Counted from the first letter of the stretch, positions 1 to 8,942 are shown. The stretch is DNA of 35,559 bases from an uncultured Pelagibacteraceae bacterium (GCA_902571005.1 CACGAG010000011.1:1-35559), one strand, 5' to 3'. Numbers and translations: made by a program. The notes: generated by a model from the sequence alone, not told the origin.

Positions 1-1
1 A

Positions 2-496
2 GACTTTGAAGCTGAAGGCAAAGAATTTCCAATAACTCCAATGTATTCAATAATGGAAGAAATGGTTGAAAAACAAGGTAGGTTTGGAAAGAAAAACAAT
101 AAAGGTTTTTACGAGTATCCTGAAAATGGAAAAAAATTCCTATGGCCTGAACTGTCTAACTTATGCAAAGAAAGTGATGACCAACCTGATGTTGGGGAAT
201 TAAAAAAAAGGTTTCTTTATATTCAAGCACTTGAAACAGCTAAATGCTATGAAGAAAACGTGCTAACGGATGTTAGAGATGCGGACATTGGGGCAATACT
301 CGGTTGGGGAATGGCGCCATGGACCGGAGGTCCACTATCCTTCATAGATATGGTTGGTGTTAAAGAATTTGTGGCTGAAGCTGATAAACTTGCACAAAAA
401 TATGGAGAAAGATTTACTCCATGCAAAATGCTTCGTGATATGGCAGCTAAAAATGAGAGTTTCCACAAGAGCGGTAGCTCTAGTCAAGCGGCATAA
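2..496 (+). CDS. 3-hydroxyacyl-CoA dehydrogenase (multifunctional beta-oxidation enzyme), C-terminal part
   Basis: The reading frame is open to the left edge, so this is the last ~164 residues of a longer protein cut by the window. The visible part matches the C-terminal helical domain of FadB/FadJ-type multifunctional enzymes, which hydrate enoyl-CoA and oxidise 3-hydroxyacyl-CoA in fatty-acid beta-oxidation. Recognisable features are the RFGKKNNKGFYEY stretch (linker into the second dehydrogenase C-terminal domain), then ETAKCYEENVL and GWGMAPWTGGPLSFID, typical of the final helical repeat. The N-terminal crotonase and NAD-binding domains lie outside, so FadB and FadJ types cannot be separated. 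It ends 49 bp before the aminotransferase gene, on the same strand. No terminator is seen in that gap. The family call is firm; the exact substrate range is unknown. Confidence 0.85.
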   Translation, partial: DFEAEGKEFPITPMYSIMEEMVEKQGRFGKKNNKGFYEYPENGKKFLWPELSNLCKESDDQPDVGELKKRFLYIQALETAKCYEENVLTDVRDADIGAILGWGMAPWTGGPLSFIDMVGVKEFVAEADKLAQKYGERFTPCKMLRDMAAKNESFHKSGSSSQAA

Positions 497-506
497 ATAA
501 GACTAC

Positions 507-512
507 TATAAT
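507..512 (+). promoter_or_regulatory. candidate -10 box upstream of the aminotransferase gene
   Basis: A perfect TATAAT lies in the 49-bp gap 34 nt before the aminotransferase ATG, and a GAGAGGA ribosome-binding site (534-540) follows. No convincing -35 hexamer stands 16-18 bp upstream, so this may be a weak or activator-dependent promoter starting the taurine module, or chance in AT-rich DNA. Confidence 0.35.
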
Positions 513-545
513 ACTTATAACTTTTACTGATTTGAGAGGATCTAT

Positions 546-1868
546 ATGGCAAATACTACACCTACGACTAATTCTTTGGAAAACTATTTTTTACCTTTTA
601 CTGCAAATAAAGACTTTAAAAAGGATCCAAGATTATTAGATCGAGGTGAGGGAGTATACTACTGGAATCATAAAGGTGACCAGGTAATAGATGCTTCATC
701 CGGTCTATTTTGTGTTCCATTGGGACATGGCAGAAAAGAAATAGCTGAAGCTGTTCATCAGCAATTGTTAAAATTAGATTACTCTCCCAGCTTCCAAGTT
801 TCTCATTTACCTGCTTTTGCATTAGCTGAAAAAGTAGCAAATATTCTACCGGGTGATTTAAACAATGTATTCTTCACAATTTGTGGATCTACTGCAATTG
901 ACTCTGCAATTAAAATAATTCAGGCATATCAGCATGCAATTGGCCAATCGCAACGTGTAAGATTTGTATCAAGAGAGCGTGCGTACCATGGTGTAAATAT
1001 CGGAGGAACCTCTTTAAGTGGCATGATTAAAAACCGTGAGATATTTACTGCAACAATGCCTGGAGTTATTCATTTAAGACACACTTGGTTAGAAGAAAAT
1101 AAATATACAAAAGGTCAGCCGCAACATGGAGCTCATCTTGCTGAGGATCTTCAGAGGTTCGTAGAAATGTATGGTCCCGAGTCTATTGCTGGGTGTTTCG
1201 TTGAACCCATTGCTGGCTCAACAGGAACCATTGTTCCCCCTATTGGATATTTGGAAAGGCTAAGAGAAATTTGTGATAAATACGGAATTGTTCTTGTTTT
1301 TGACGAAGTAATAACTGGATTTGGTAGAACAGGAAAATCATTTGGGGCTGTAAAATACAATGTACAGCCTGATATGATTACTATGGCAAAAGCTATTACT
1401 AATGGAGCGCAGCCTATGGGGGCAGTTGGTGTTTCAGATAAAATTTACAATGCGATTGTTGATAATGGACCAGAGCACGGAGTAGAGTTTTTTCACGGAT
1501 ATACATACTCAGGTCATCCAGCTTGTGTAGCAGCTTCTCTTGCTACCTTAGATGTATATGAAAAAGAAGATGTGTTCGCAAGAGCGGAAAAGATGTCACC
1601 ATACTTCATAGATGCCGTTTTTGATGCATTTCAGGATATACCAATTGTTACAGATGTAAGGGCTGATGGAATGATGGCTGCTTTTGATCTAGCGATTGAT
1701 AAAAACCCTGGTGTGAGAGGATATGATGCTCAAAAGAAAACATTTGCTAATGGTGTTCACATAAAATTTACTGGGGATGCTGGTATAGTTGCCCCTGCAT
1801 TAATTGCTGAAGAAAAACATATAGATGAAATGCTTCAAAGAATTAAAGAGGTCTTAGTAAAATACTAG
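546..1868 (+). CDS. tpa: class III PLP aminotransferase, candidate taurine:pyruvate aminotransferase
   Basis: A 440-residue fold-type I, class III aminotransferase. The PLP-binding lysine is K282 in MAKAITNGAQPMGAV, the PLP ring aspartate is D253 in VFDEVITGFGRTG, and RAYHGVNIGGTSL (145-157) is the usual cofactor-phosphate region. Overall sequence is closest to omega-amino acid:pyruvate (beta-alanine:pyruvate) aminotransferases, the group that also contains enzymes acting on taurine. Two linked genes argue for taurine as donor: xsc, which consumes sulfoacetaldehyde, and ald, which recycles the alanine made from pyruvate. The predicted reaction is taurine + pyruvate to sulfoacetaldehyde + alanine in the cytoplasm. 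A good ribosome-binding site (GAGAGGA, 534-540) supports the start. Only 8 bp separate it from the FAD/GcvT gene. Beta-alanine, hypotaurine or another omega-amine is a possible alternative substrate. The family is firm; the tpa assignment rests on context. Confidence 0.7.
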   Translation: MANTTPTTNSLENYFLPFTANKDFKKDPRLLDRGEGVYYWNHKGDQVIDASSGLFCVPLGHGRKEIAEAVHQQLLKLDYSPSFQVSHLPAFALAEKVANILPGDLNNVFFTICGSTAIDSAIKIIQAYQHAIGQSQRVRFVSRERAYHGVNIGGTSLSGMIKNREIFTATMPGVIHLRHTWLEENKYTKGQPQHGAHLAEDLQRFVEMYGPESIAGCFVEPIAGSTGTIVPPIGYLERLREICDKYGIVLVFDEVITGFGRTGKSFGAVKYNVQPDMITMAKAITNGAQPMGAVGVSDKIYNAIVDNGPEHGVEFFHGYTYSGHPACVAASLATLDVYEKEDVFARAEKMSPYFIDAVFDAFQDIPIVTDVRADGMMAAFDLAIDKNPGVRGYDAQKKTFANGVHIKFTGDAGIVAPALIAEEKHIDEMLQRIKEVLVKY

Positions 1869-1876
1869 TATCTTAT

Positions 1877-4321
1877 ATGTCAAAGCTTCCTTCACACACA
1901 GAGGTTGTTATTATTGGAGGGGGTATTGCTGGTGCAAGCATTGCATATCACCTTGCTGAGAGAAATGTTCGGGTCACATTAGTTGAGAGAAAGAGCTTAA
2001 CTTGTGGCACAACTTGGCATGCAGCTGGATTGGTTGGACAATTAAGGGCAACAAAAAATCTTACAAAAATGGCCAAGTATTCAACGGAGCTCTATCATAA
2101 ACTTAATCAAAAAGAAGATCTATCAGCTGGATTTTTGATAAATGGTTCAGTCTCTATTGCAGAAAATGAGGGGCGTTATCAAGAAATGAGTAGAGGCGCA
2201 TCAATGGGTCGAAGTTATGGCTTGGAAATAAATGAAATTTCAATTGATGAATTAAAAGTGAAATACCCACTTCTTGATACAAAGCATGTTAAAGGGGCTT
2301 GGTTTTTGCCGCAGGACGGTCAAATTAACCCGGTAGACATTACAATGTGCCTTGCAAAAGAAGCAAGAAGAATGGGTGCTAACATTATTGAAAATAATAA
2401 AGTCATTTCAATCGAACAAGAAGGTGACAAGGTCACAAAAGTTATTACAGAACTAGGTGATATTACATGTGATAAGATTGTTATATCTGCTGGAATGTGG
2501 AGTAGGGAAGTAGGTAAAATGTGCGGGGTAAATATTCCTCTGCATGCATGTGAACATTTTTACGCTGTAACTGAATATTCAGAAGATATACCAAAAAATT
2601 TACCCATCTTAAGAAACCCAGATGCCTATATTTATGTGAAGGAAGACGCTGGAAAACTTTTAATAGGCGCCTTTGAAAAGAAAGCAAAACCTTGGGGCAT
2701 GAACGGTATTCCTGAAGATTTCGAATTTGATAGTTTGCCAAACGATCTTGATCATTTCGGACCTATTTTAATGGAAGCAATGGATAGGCTTCCAATACTG
2801 AATGAGATTGGCATAAAAACATATTTTAATGGACCTGAAAGCTTCACACCTGATGATAGGTATTATTTAGGCAAAGTTCCTTACAAAGAAAATATATTTG
2901 TTTCAACTGGCTTCAATTCAATAGGAATACAATCTGCTGGAGGAGTTGGCAAAGTTATGGCCGATTGGATCATAAATGACAAAAGTAAGATTGATTTGTG
3001 GGATGTAGATGTCGCTAGAGTATTAGATTTTCAAGATGATGATGAATATCTAAGAGAAAGAAGCTCTGAAACCCTTGGGCTCTTGTACGCTGTACATTGG
3101 CCCTACTATCAATTTGAAACTTCTAGAAACAAAATTAAATCACCACTCTATGGCCAACTTGAAAAAGAAGGAGCTTGCTTTGGAGAAGCGGCTGGATGGG
3201 AAAGGCCAAATTGGTTTACTAATAATGGTCAAAGACCTCAATATCAATACTCGTATCATAAACAAAATTGGTTTGAAAATGTAAGGAGCGAATGTGTTGC
3301 TGTAAGAAATGATATTGGCTTATTTGAACTTACATCTTTTTCTAAGTTTATTATTCGAGGCGATGATGTAGTTAATTTTTTAAATTATATGTGTGTAAGT
3401 GAGATGAATGTACCAGTTGGGCGAATTATATATACACAAATGTTAAATGACGAAGCTGGAACAGAAGGTGACATTACTTTTACGAGAATAAGTGAAAATG
3501 AATATATGTTTGTTACAGGTCCAACTGCACATAATAAAGACTATTACTGGTTATTATCTCATTCAAAAAAATTTAAAAATATAGAAATTATTGACGTTAC
3601 GAAACAATATGGCTGTCTTTCAATAATGGGACCCAACTCAAGGGAGCACCTTCAAAGAATATGTAATGAGGATATTTCAAATGAAACATTACCGTTTGGA
3701 TTTTCTAAGAAAATAAATCTTGGCGGTACTGAATGTAGGCTTCATAGAATAACATATGTAGGCGAGCTGGGTTTTGAAATATACATTCCTTATAATAATT
3801 TGGAAAAAGTATTCGATGTTGTTTATGCAAAAAATGGAAAGAGCCCAGTAAAACTTGCAGGCTATCATGCACTAAATTCACTGAGAATGGAGAAAGGATA
3901 TCTTCATTGGGGGCATGATATTGGAGTTGAGGAAAACCCTTTTGAAGCGGGTGTTGGATTTTGTGTAAATCTTAATAAAAAGAATCCTTTTTTAGGGCAG
4001 GCAGCACTTGAAGAAAAGAAGAAATCTGGTCTCAGTAAAAGAAAAGTAAATTTTGCATTATCTAACAATGACTTATTAATTTATCACAATGAGCCAATCT
4101 ATTTTGACGGTAAGATTGTTGGTGAAATTTCTTCAGGTATGTATGGTTTCTATTTAGACAAATCATTGGGCATGGGTTACATTTCAAACAATGACAGCTA
4201 CTCTATTGAAGAAATGATGAGTCATCAAAAATTTGAAATTGAAGTTGCAGAAACTAAATATTCTGCAGAGGGGTCAATAAATTGTTTTTATGATCCAGGC
4301 AGAGAAAAAATATTAGTATAG
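1877..4321 (+). CDS. covalent-FAD/GcvT-domain dehydrogenase (dimethylglycine/sarcosine dehydrogenase family)
   Basis: An 814-residue two-part enzyme. The N-terminal half is a D-amino-acid-oxidase-type flavoprotein with dinucleotide motif GGGIAGASIAYHL (residues 14-26) and GTTWHAAGLVGQLR, in which H48 matches the histidine that carries covalent FAD in dimethylglycine and sarcosine dehydrogenases. The C-terminal half (about 440-800) is a GcvT/aminomethyltransferase folate-binding domain, with YVGELGFEIYIP and the RMEKGYLHWGHDI signature. Family members oxidatively demethylate N-methyl amines and hand the one-carbon unit to tetrahydrofolate as 5,10-methylene-THF. The substrate cannot be read from sequence. 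Because the gene lies between the aminotransferase (8 bp gap) and xsc (11 bp gap), an N-methylated taurine is an attractive candidate, but dimethylglycine or sarcosine remains possible. No signal peptide; cytoplasmic. Confidence 0.8.
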   Translation: MSKLPSHTEVVIIGGGIAGASIAYHLAERNVRVTLVERKSLTCGTTWHAAGLVGQLRATKNLTKMAKYSTELYHKLNQKEDLSAGFLINGSVSIAENEGRYQEMSRGASMGRSYGLEINEISIDELKVKYPLLDTKHVKGAWFLPQDGQINPVDITMCLAKEARRMGANIIENNKVISIEQEGDKVTKVITELGDITCDKIVISAGMWSREVGKMCGVNIPLHACEHFYAVTEYSEDIPKNLPILRNPDAYIYVKEDAGKLLIGAFEKKAKPWGMNGIPEDFEFDSLPNDLDHFGPILMEAMDRLPILNEIGIKTYFNGPESFTPDDRYYLGKVPYKENIFVSTGFNSIGIQSAGGVGKVMADWIINDKSKIDLWDVDVARVLDFQDDDEYLRERSSETLGLLYAVHWPYYQFETSRNKIKSPLYGQLEKEGACFGEAAGWERPNWFTNNGQRPQYQYSYHKQNWFENVRSECVAVRNDIGLFELTSFSKFIIRGDDVVNFLNYMCVSEMNVPVGRIIYTQMLNDEAGTEGDITFTRISENEYMFVTGPTAHNKDYYWLLSHSKKFKNIEIIDVTKQYGCLSIMGPNSREHLQRICNEDISNETLPFGFSKKINLGGTECRLHRITYVGELGFEIYIPYNNLEKVFDVVYAKNGKSPVKLAGYHALNSLRMEKGYLHWGHDIGVEENPFEAGVGFCVNLNKKNPFLGQAALEEKKKSGLSKRKVNFALSNNDLLIYHNEPIYFDGKIVGEISSGMYGFYLDKSLGMGYISNNDSYSIEEMMSHQKFEIEVAETKYSAEGSINCFYDPGREKILV

Positions 4322-4332
4322 AAAGTATTGTT

Positions 4333-6111
4333 ATGACTAAAATGACCACAGAAGAAGCATTCGTTAAAGTTTTACAAAAACACGGAATACAGCACGCATT
4401 TGGAATAATTGGATCTGCATTCATGCCAATTTCCGATTTATTTCCAAAAGCAGGCATTACTTTCTGGGATGTAGCTCATGAAAATAATGGCGGTATAATC
4501 GCAGACGGCTATACAAGGGCGACAGGAAAAATGTCTATGTGCATTGCACAAAATGGCCCGGGCATTACGAACTTTGTTACGCCAATAAAAACTGCATACT
4601 GGAATCACACTCCAATGCTTCTAGTTACTCCACAAGCGGCTAATAAAACTATAGGACAAGGTGGCTTTCAAGAAGTAGAACAAATGGCATTGTTTAAAGA
4701 TATGGTTTGCTACCAGGAGGAAGTGAGAGATCCTACTAGAGTTGCAGAAGTACTAAATCGAGTAATTTCAAAAGCATTCAAAGGTTCCGCGCCAGCACAA
4801 ATAAATATTCCTCGCGACATGTGGACACAAGTTATAGATATCGAGTTGCCGCCAATAATAAAATTTGAGAGACCATCTGGAGGAAGCGAAGCAATAAAAG
4901 AAGCGGCAAAACTTTTATCTAATGCTGACTTTCCAGTAATATTATCAGGAGCTGGGGTGGTCTTAGCTGATGCAATCAATGACTGCAAAGCTTTAGCTGA
5001 AAAATTAGATTCACCTGTTGCTTCAGGCTATCAACATAATGATAGTTTTCCAGGTAGTCATCCACTTGCAGTGGGGCCTTTAGGTTATAACGGCTCAAAA
5101 GCTGCTATGGAGTTAATTTCTAAAGCAGACGTTGTTCTAGCATTAGGCACTAGACTTAACCCATTTTCAACATTGCCTGGCTACGGAATAGATTATTGGC
5201 CAAAAGATGCAGCTATTATTCAAGTCGATATAAATTCTGATAGAATTGGATTAACTAAAAAAGTTTCAGTAGGTATATGCGGTGATGCAAAACAAGTTGC
5301 CCAGCAACTATTAAATAGCCTTTCTCCCGAAGCAGGAAACAAAAATAGAGATGAGAGGAAAGCTCTAATTCATCAAACCAAATCTGCTTGGTTACAAACA
5401 TTGAGTAGTATGGACCATGAAGATGACGATCCTGGAACATCATGGAATGAGGAAGCTAGAGTCAGGGATGCAGATCGCATGTCTCCTCGCATGGCTTGGA
5501 GGGCAATACAGAATGGCTTGCCAAAAAATGCAATAATTTCATCCGACATAGGCAATAACTGTGCAATTGGAAATGCTTATCCAACATTTGAAGAAGGTAG
5601 AAAATATTTAGCTCCTGGTCTTTTTGGGCCTTGCGGTTATGGTTTTCCTTCAGTTTTAGGAGCTAAAATAGGCTGTCCAAATATTCCTGTTGTTGGTTTC
5701 GCTGGAGATGGAGCTTTTGGCATAAGCATGAATGAAATGACATCATGCGCTAGGGAAGAATGGCCTGCAATTACAATGGTGATATTTAGAAACTATCAGT
5801 GGGGCGCCGAAAAAAGAAATTCGATATTATGGTATGACAATAATTTCGTTGGTACCGAACTAGATCCAGAATTAAGCTACGCAAAAGTTGCAGAAGGCTG
5901 TGGATTGAAGGGTGTTATAGTTAAAACCATGGATGAGTTGACAAATTCACTCAGAACTGCGTGTGAAGAACAGTCAAACGGAGTTACAACTTTTATTGAG
6001 GTTATTTTAAATCAAGAACTTGGAGAACCTTTCAGACGAGATGCAATGAAAAAACCAGTTGAAGTTGCCGGCATCAATCCTGATGACATGAGCCAAGAGC
6101 AACACGGTTAA
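4333..6111 (+). CDS. xsc: sulfoacetaldehyde acetyltransferase
   Basis: A 592-residue thiamine-diphosphate enzyme converting sulfoacetaldehyde and phosphate to acetyl phosphate and sulfite, the desulfonation step of taurine catabolism. The N-terminus (MTTEEAFVKVLQKHGIQHAF, then GIIGSAFMPISDLFPKAGI) and GQGGFQEVEQMALFKDMV are diagnostic of Xsc rather than acetolactate synthase. E50 (AHENNGG) is the ThDP-activating glutamate. GDG (458-460) through N487 forms the ThDP/Mg motif, followed by RNYQWGAEKRN. Full length for the family. It is the last gene of the tpa-FAD/GcvT-xsc run. Its TAA stop overlaps the stop of the opposite-strand methyltransferase gene, sharing TTAA at 6108-6111. No phosphotransacetylase, sulfite exporter or sulfite dehydrogenase gene is in the window. 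Confidence 0.95.
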   Translation: MTKMTTEEAFVKVLQKHGIQHAFGIIGSAFMPISDLFPKAGITFWDVAHENNGGIIADGYTRATGKMSMCIAQNGPGITNFVTPIKTAYWNHTPMLLVTPQAANKTIGQGGFQEVEQMALFKDMVCYQEEVRDPTRVAEVLNRVISKAFKGSAPAQINIPRDMWTQVIDIELPPIIKFERPSGGSEAIKEAAKLLSNADFPVILSGAGVVLADAINDCKALAEKLDSPVASGYQHNDSFPGSHPLAVGPLGYNGSKAAMELISKADVVLALGTRLNPFSTLPGYGIDYWPKDAAIIQVDINSDRIGLTKKVSVGICGDAKQVAQQLLNSLSPEAGNKNRDERKALIHQTKSAWLQTLSSMDHEDDDPGTSWNEEARVRDADRMSPRMAWRAIQNGLPKNAIISSDIGNNCAIGNAYPTFEEGRKYLAPGLFGPCGYGFPSVLGAKIGCPNIPVVGFAGDGAFGISMNEMTSCAREEWPAITMVIFRNYQWGAEKRNSILWYDNNFVGTELDPELSYAKVAEGCGLKGVIVKTMDELTNSLRTACEEQSNGVTTFIEVILNQELGEPFRRDAMKKPVEVAGINPDDMSQEQHG

Positions 6112-6728
6112 ATTCTTTGAAGAGTGTGCATTCGCGACCTTGCACTATCTTTGTGGTTAGGTAAAGCAATAAAAGGTTTTGATAATTTGATATAATTGTA
6201 CTCATTCGATCTTTTATCTAATTCACGCTTAAATCCAAGTTTTGAGAAAATTTTTTCAGAAATAGAGAGTATGAGATAACCCCCAGGCTTTGTTAATCTA
6301 ATTAATTCCTTTATTGATGATGGTCCAACATGACCTGACGTCAAAACACCTGTGCATATAACTAAATCAAATTGATTTCCTTTTAAACTTGTTTTTTTGC
6401 TTAACGACTCGCAAACCAGTTTTTTATATATTTTTTTAGAGCGAGCTACTCTTAACATATCTTTTGAATAATCTATCCCTACGATATTATTGTAACGAAG
6501 AGCTTTCAAAACTTCAGCGACATAGCCAGTACCACACCCTGCATCAAGAATTTTTGAGCCTTTCTTTACAGTGATATACTTTTCTAGAATCTGTTTAACT
6601 TTACTTGGGTAAGCGTAGCCCCAGTCTTTTAAGTCACTGTCATAACCGTCAGCCCATTCCCTATAATGTTTTTTTAGGCGGGTTGAATTCTTTTCCTTAT
6701 AAACAATGTTTAGCCATTTTTTACCCAT
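6108..6728 (-). CDS. class I SAM-dependent methyltransferase, substrate unknown
   Basis: A 206-residue Rossmann-fold methyltransferase. Motif I for S-adenosylmethionine binding is ILDAGCGTGYVAEVL (residues 60-74), the acidic residue after strand 2 is in GIDYSKDML, and VLTSGHVGP followed by LTKPGGYLILS corresponds to motifs around strands 4 and 5. The N-terminal YREWADGYDSDL resembles METTL27-like and UbiE-like small-molecule methyltransferases. The acceptor cannot be named. It lies on the opposite strand between xsc and ald, sharing four bases with the end of xsc, and is divergent from ald with 55 bp between. Its start has GAGGAAAG upstream on the minus strand, a plausible ribosome-binding site. 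A link to the methyl or taurine chemistry of its neighbours is only suggested by position. Confidence 0.75.
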   Translation of the reverse strand: MGKKWLNIVYKEKNSTRLKKHYREWADGYDSDLKDWGYAYPSKVKQILEKYITVKKGSKILDAGCGTGYVAEVLKALRYNNIVGIDYSKDMLRVARSKKIYKKLVCESLSKKTSLKGNQFDLVICTGVLTSGHVGPSSIKELIRLTKPGGYLILSISEKIFSKLGFKRELDKRSNEYNYIKLSKPFIALPNHKDSARSRMHTLQRI

Positions 6729-6783
6729 AATGAGCGCTTTCCTCTTTTGAATATTTAATAAATAGTATAAAAATTAGTCATAT

Positions 6784-7899
6784 ATGTTGATCGGTGTTCC
6801 AAAAGAAATTAAGCCGCAAGAAAATAGAGTAGGCCTAACTCCTGAAAGTGTAAAGGAACTTATTGATGACGGTAATGAAGTAATCATTGAAAGAACAGCC
6901 GGTCAGGGGTCAGGTTTTGAAGATCAAAATTATAAGGATGTTGGGGCAACAGTTTTTGAAAATGCGCAAGATATTTTCGACCGCGCTGAGTTGATCATTA
7001 AAGTTAAAGAGCCTCAAGATAATGAAATAAAAAAATTAAAAGATGAACAGCTGCTATTCACATATTTGCACCTTGCTGCAAGTAAAGCATTGACAGAAGG
7101 ATTAATGAATTCTGGCGCAACATGTATAGCTTATGAAACTATAACCGATAACAGTGGAAGGCTTCCATTACTCGCTCCAATGAGTGAAGTAGCCGGTAGA
7201 ATTTCAATTCAAGCAGGAGCCAGAGCTCTTGAAATGACAAACAAAGGAAGAGGTGTTTTATTATCTGGCGCAACAGGAGCACCGCCAGCTAAAGTTGTAA
7301 TTATTGGATGTGGAGTTGTAGGGTTTAATGCTGCCCTTATTGCTCATGGAATGAAATCAAATGTAATGCTTATTGATCAATCTGAAGCAAGACTCAATGA
7401 ATTAAAAAATTATTTTAATGATGAAGTCAATACATCGATATCAACACCTGAAACTATAGCTGAAGAAGTTAAAAAATGTGACTTGCTAATAGGAGGTGTG
7501 CTGATCCCAGGCTCTAGTGCGCCCAAATTAGTATCAGATGAACTAGTTTCTAAGATGAAAAAAGGGGCAGCCATCGTGGATGTCGCAATAGATCAAGGTG
7601 GGTGCATTGAAACCAGCAAGCCTACTACTCACGCAGACCCGGTTTATATTAAACATGACGTGGTACATTACTGTGTAACCAATATGCCTGGATGCGTTCC
7701 CCGTACATCTACCATCTCTCTAAATCAAGCTACATTACCGTTTGTAAAAAAATTAGCGAGAGATGGGTTAAAAAAAGCATTATCTGATGATAGGAATTTT
7801 ATGAATGGGCTAAATGTTATAAAAAATAAATGCACTCAAGCAGATGTAGCAAGAGATCTAAACATAGCTTTTTCAAACCCTGAAGATTTAGTTGCTTAA
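6784..7899 (+). CDS. ald: alanine dehydrogenase
   Basis: A 371-residue NAD-dependent enzyme interconverting L-alanine with pyruvate and ammonium. The usual active-site set is complete and falls at the same positions as in the well-studied mycobacterial enzyme: R15 (ENRVGL), K75 (KVKEP), H96 (YLHLAAS) and D270 (DVAIDQGG). The NAD motif GCGVVG is at 175-180. Length is normal. In a taurine pathway Ald returns the alanine made by Tpa to pyruvate and releases ammonium, so its closeness to tpa and xsc supports the pathway reading although the methyltransferase gene sits between on the other strand. It has its own upstream region (6729-6783, with a TATAAA at 6766-6771). Its stop overlaps that of the convergent MetE-like gene (TTAA, 7896-7899). 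Confidence 0.95.
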   Translation: MLIGVPKEIKPQENRVGLTPESVKELIDDGNEVIIERTAGQGSGFEDQNYKDVGATVFENAQDIFDRAELIIKVKEPQDNEIKKLKDEQLLFTYLHLAASKALTEGLMNSGATCIAYETITDNSGRLPLLAPMSEVAGRISIQAGARALEMTNKGRGVLLSGATGAPPAKVVIIGCGVVGFNAALIAHGMKSNVMLIDQSEARLNELKNYFNDEVNTSISTPETIAEEVKKCDLLIGGVLIPGSSAPKLVSDELVSKMKKGAAIVDVAIDQGGCIETSKPTTHADPVYIKHDVVHYCVTNMPGCVPRTSTISLNQATLPFVKKLARDGLKKALSDDRNFMNGLNVIKNKCTQADVARDLNIAFSNPEDLVA

Positions 7900-8942
7900 A
7901 TACTTTTTGCGGCCTTTGACAGGTTTTTTAATTTTAGCATTGCCATATCTCTACTCAAATATCCAAGACCACAATCAGGAGCTGCTATAAGTCTCTCTTT
8001 ATCAATATGGTTTAGACAGGACAGCAATCTATCCCTTATCACATCAATTTCTTCTACTTCACTTGAGGCAACCTTTATTAGCCCAAATATTATTTTTTTT
8101 GATTTATACAACTCAAGTAGTTTTAAATCATTGTGTCTATGAGCATCTTCAATAGATATGGTATCAATCAGACTGTTCTCTAAGGCATCTGCAATTTCAA
8201 AATAACTTATTAACGGCGCTTTAGGATAATCATCTGCATCAATTTTATCTGGATATCCACAACATATATGAGTAATCTTTTCACAGTCTGTAACTCCATG
8301 AAAACATCTTTCAAGATTATCTATTCCAAATTCGATTGCCTCTTTTGATTTTCTTGCAAATAAAGGTTCGTCTACTTGTATATATTTACAGCCAGAATTG
8401 ACTAATGACTTTATTTCTTTATTTATTGCCTCCCCTAAATCTACTCCTAACATTTTATGATCATTATAAAATTCATCTGCAATCGTATCTGTGATAGTCA
8501 ATGGTCCAGGTATTGTAACTTTAATAGGATTTTTTGATATTGACTGATTAATTTCATATTCTTTATTTAAAAACGATCCATTGAATTCAACTTTATTTGT
8601 GATTGTTGGAAGCCAACAATCATAATTACCTGTTCTCGCAGTTTTCTTTGTTAACTTTTCAAAATCAATCCCACTAAGATGCCTACAATGATAATGAATA
8701 TAATTTTCTCGTCTCACCTCACCGTCTGTAATAATATCAATCCCGCACTCAATTTGATCTTTAATAATACTCTTTGAGGCAAGTTTTATTTGAACCTCAT
8801 ATTCTTCTCCCATTTTTTGTCTTGCCTGTTCCCACTTAGATGTTGGGTATTCAGCATCTGTTCCTTTCTCATCTTTGAACCAATCAGGTAAAGTTAAGAA
8901 ATCCGGCTTAGGGTAGGCACCAATTGTAGTTGTTAAAATCAT
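7896..8942 (-). CDS. short cobalamin-independent methionine synthase (MetE)-like protein
   Basis: A 348-residue protein of the MetE/UROD barrel superfamily, equal to only the C-terminal catalytic domain of full MetE (about 750 residues). The zinc/thiol site appears intact: H225 and C227 in THICCGY, E265 in SIEDAH and C324 in PDCGLGY. Other family landmarks are TTIGAYPKP at the N-terminus and ITDGEVRRENYIHY. Short MetE-like proteins transfer methyl groups to thiols such as homocysteine; the donor differs between subgroups (methyl-folate, methylcobalamin or other), and I cannot tell which applies here. It is convergent with ald, sharing four bases at the stops, and divergent from the transporter operon. 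A zinc-dependent C-S bond-forming or bond-breaking role unrelated to methionine is the main alternative. Confidence 0.75.
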   Translation of the reverse strand: MILTTTIGAYPKPDFLTLPDWFKDEKGTDAEYPTSKWEQARQKMGEEYEVQIKLASKSIIKDQIECGIDIITDGEVRRENYIHYHCRHLSGIDFEKLTKKTARTGNYDCWLPTITNKVEFNGSFLNKEYEINQSISKNPIKVTIPGPLTITDTIADEFYNDHKMLGVDLGEAINKEIKSLVNSGCKYIQVDEPLFARKSKEAIEFGIDNLERCFHGVTDCEKITHICCGYPDKIDADDYPKAPLISYFEIADALENSLIDTISIEDAHRHNDLKLLELYKSKKIIFGLIKVASSEVEEIDVIRDRLLSCLNHIDKERLIAAPDCGLGYLSRDMAMLKLKNLSKAAKSI

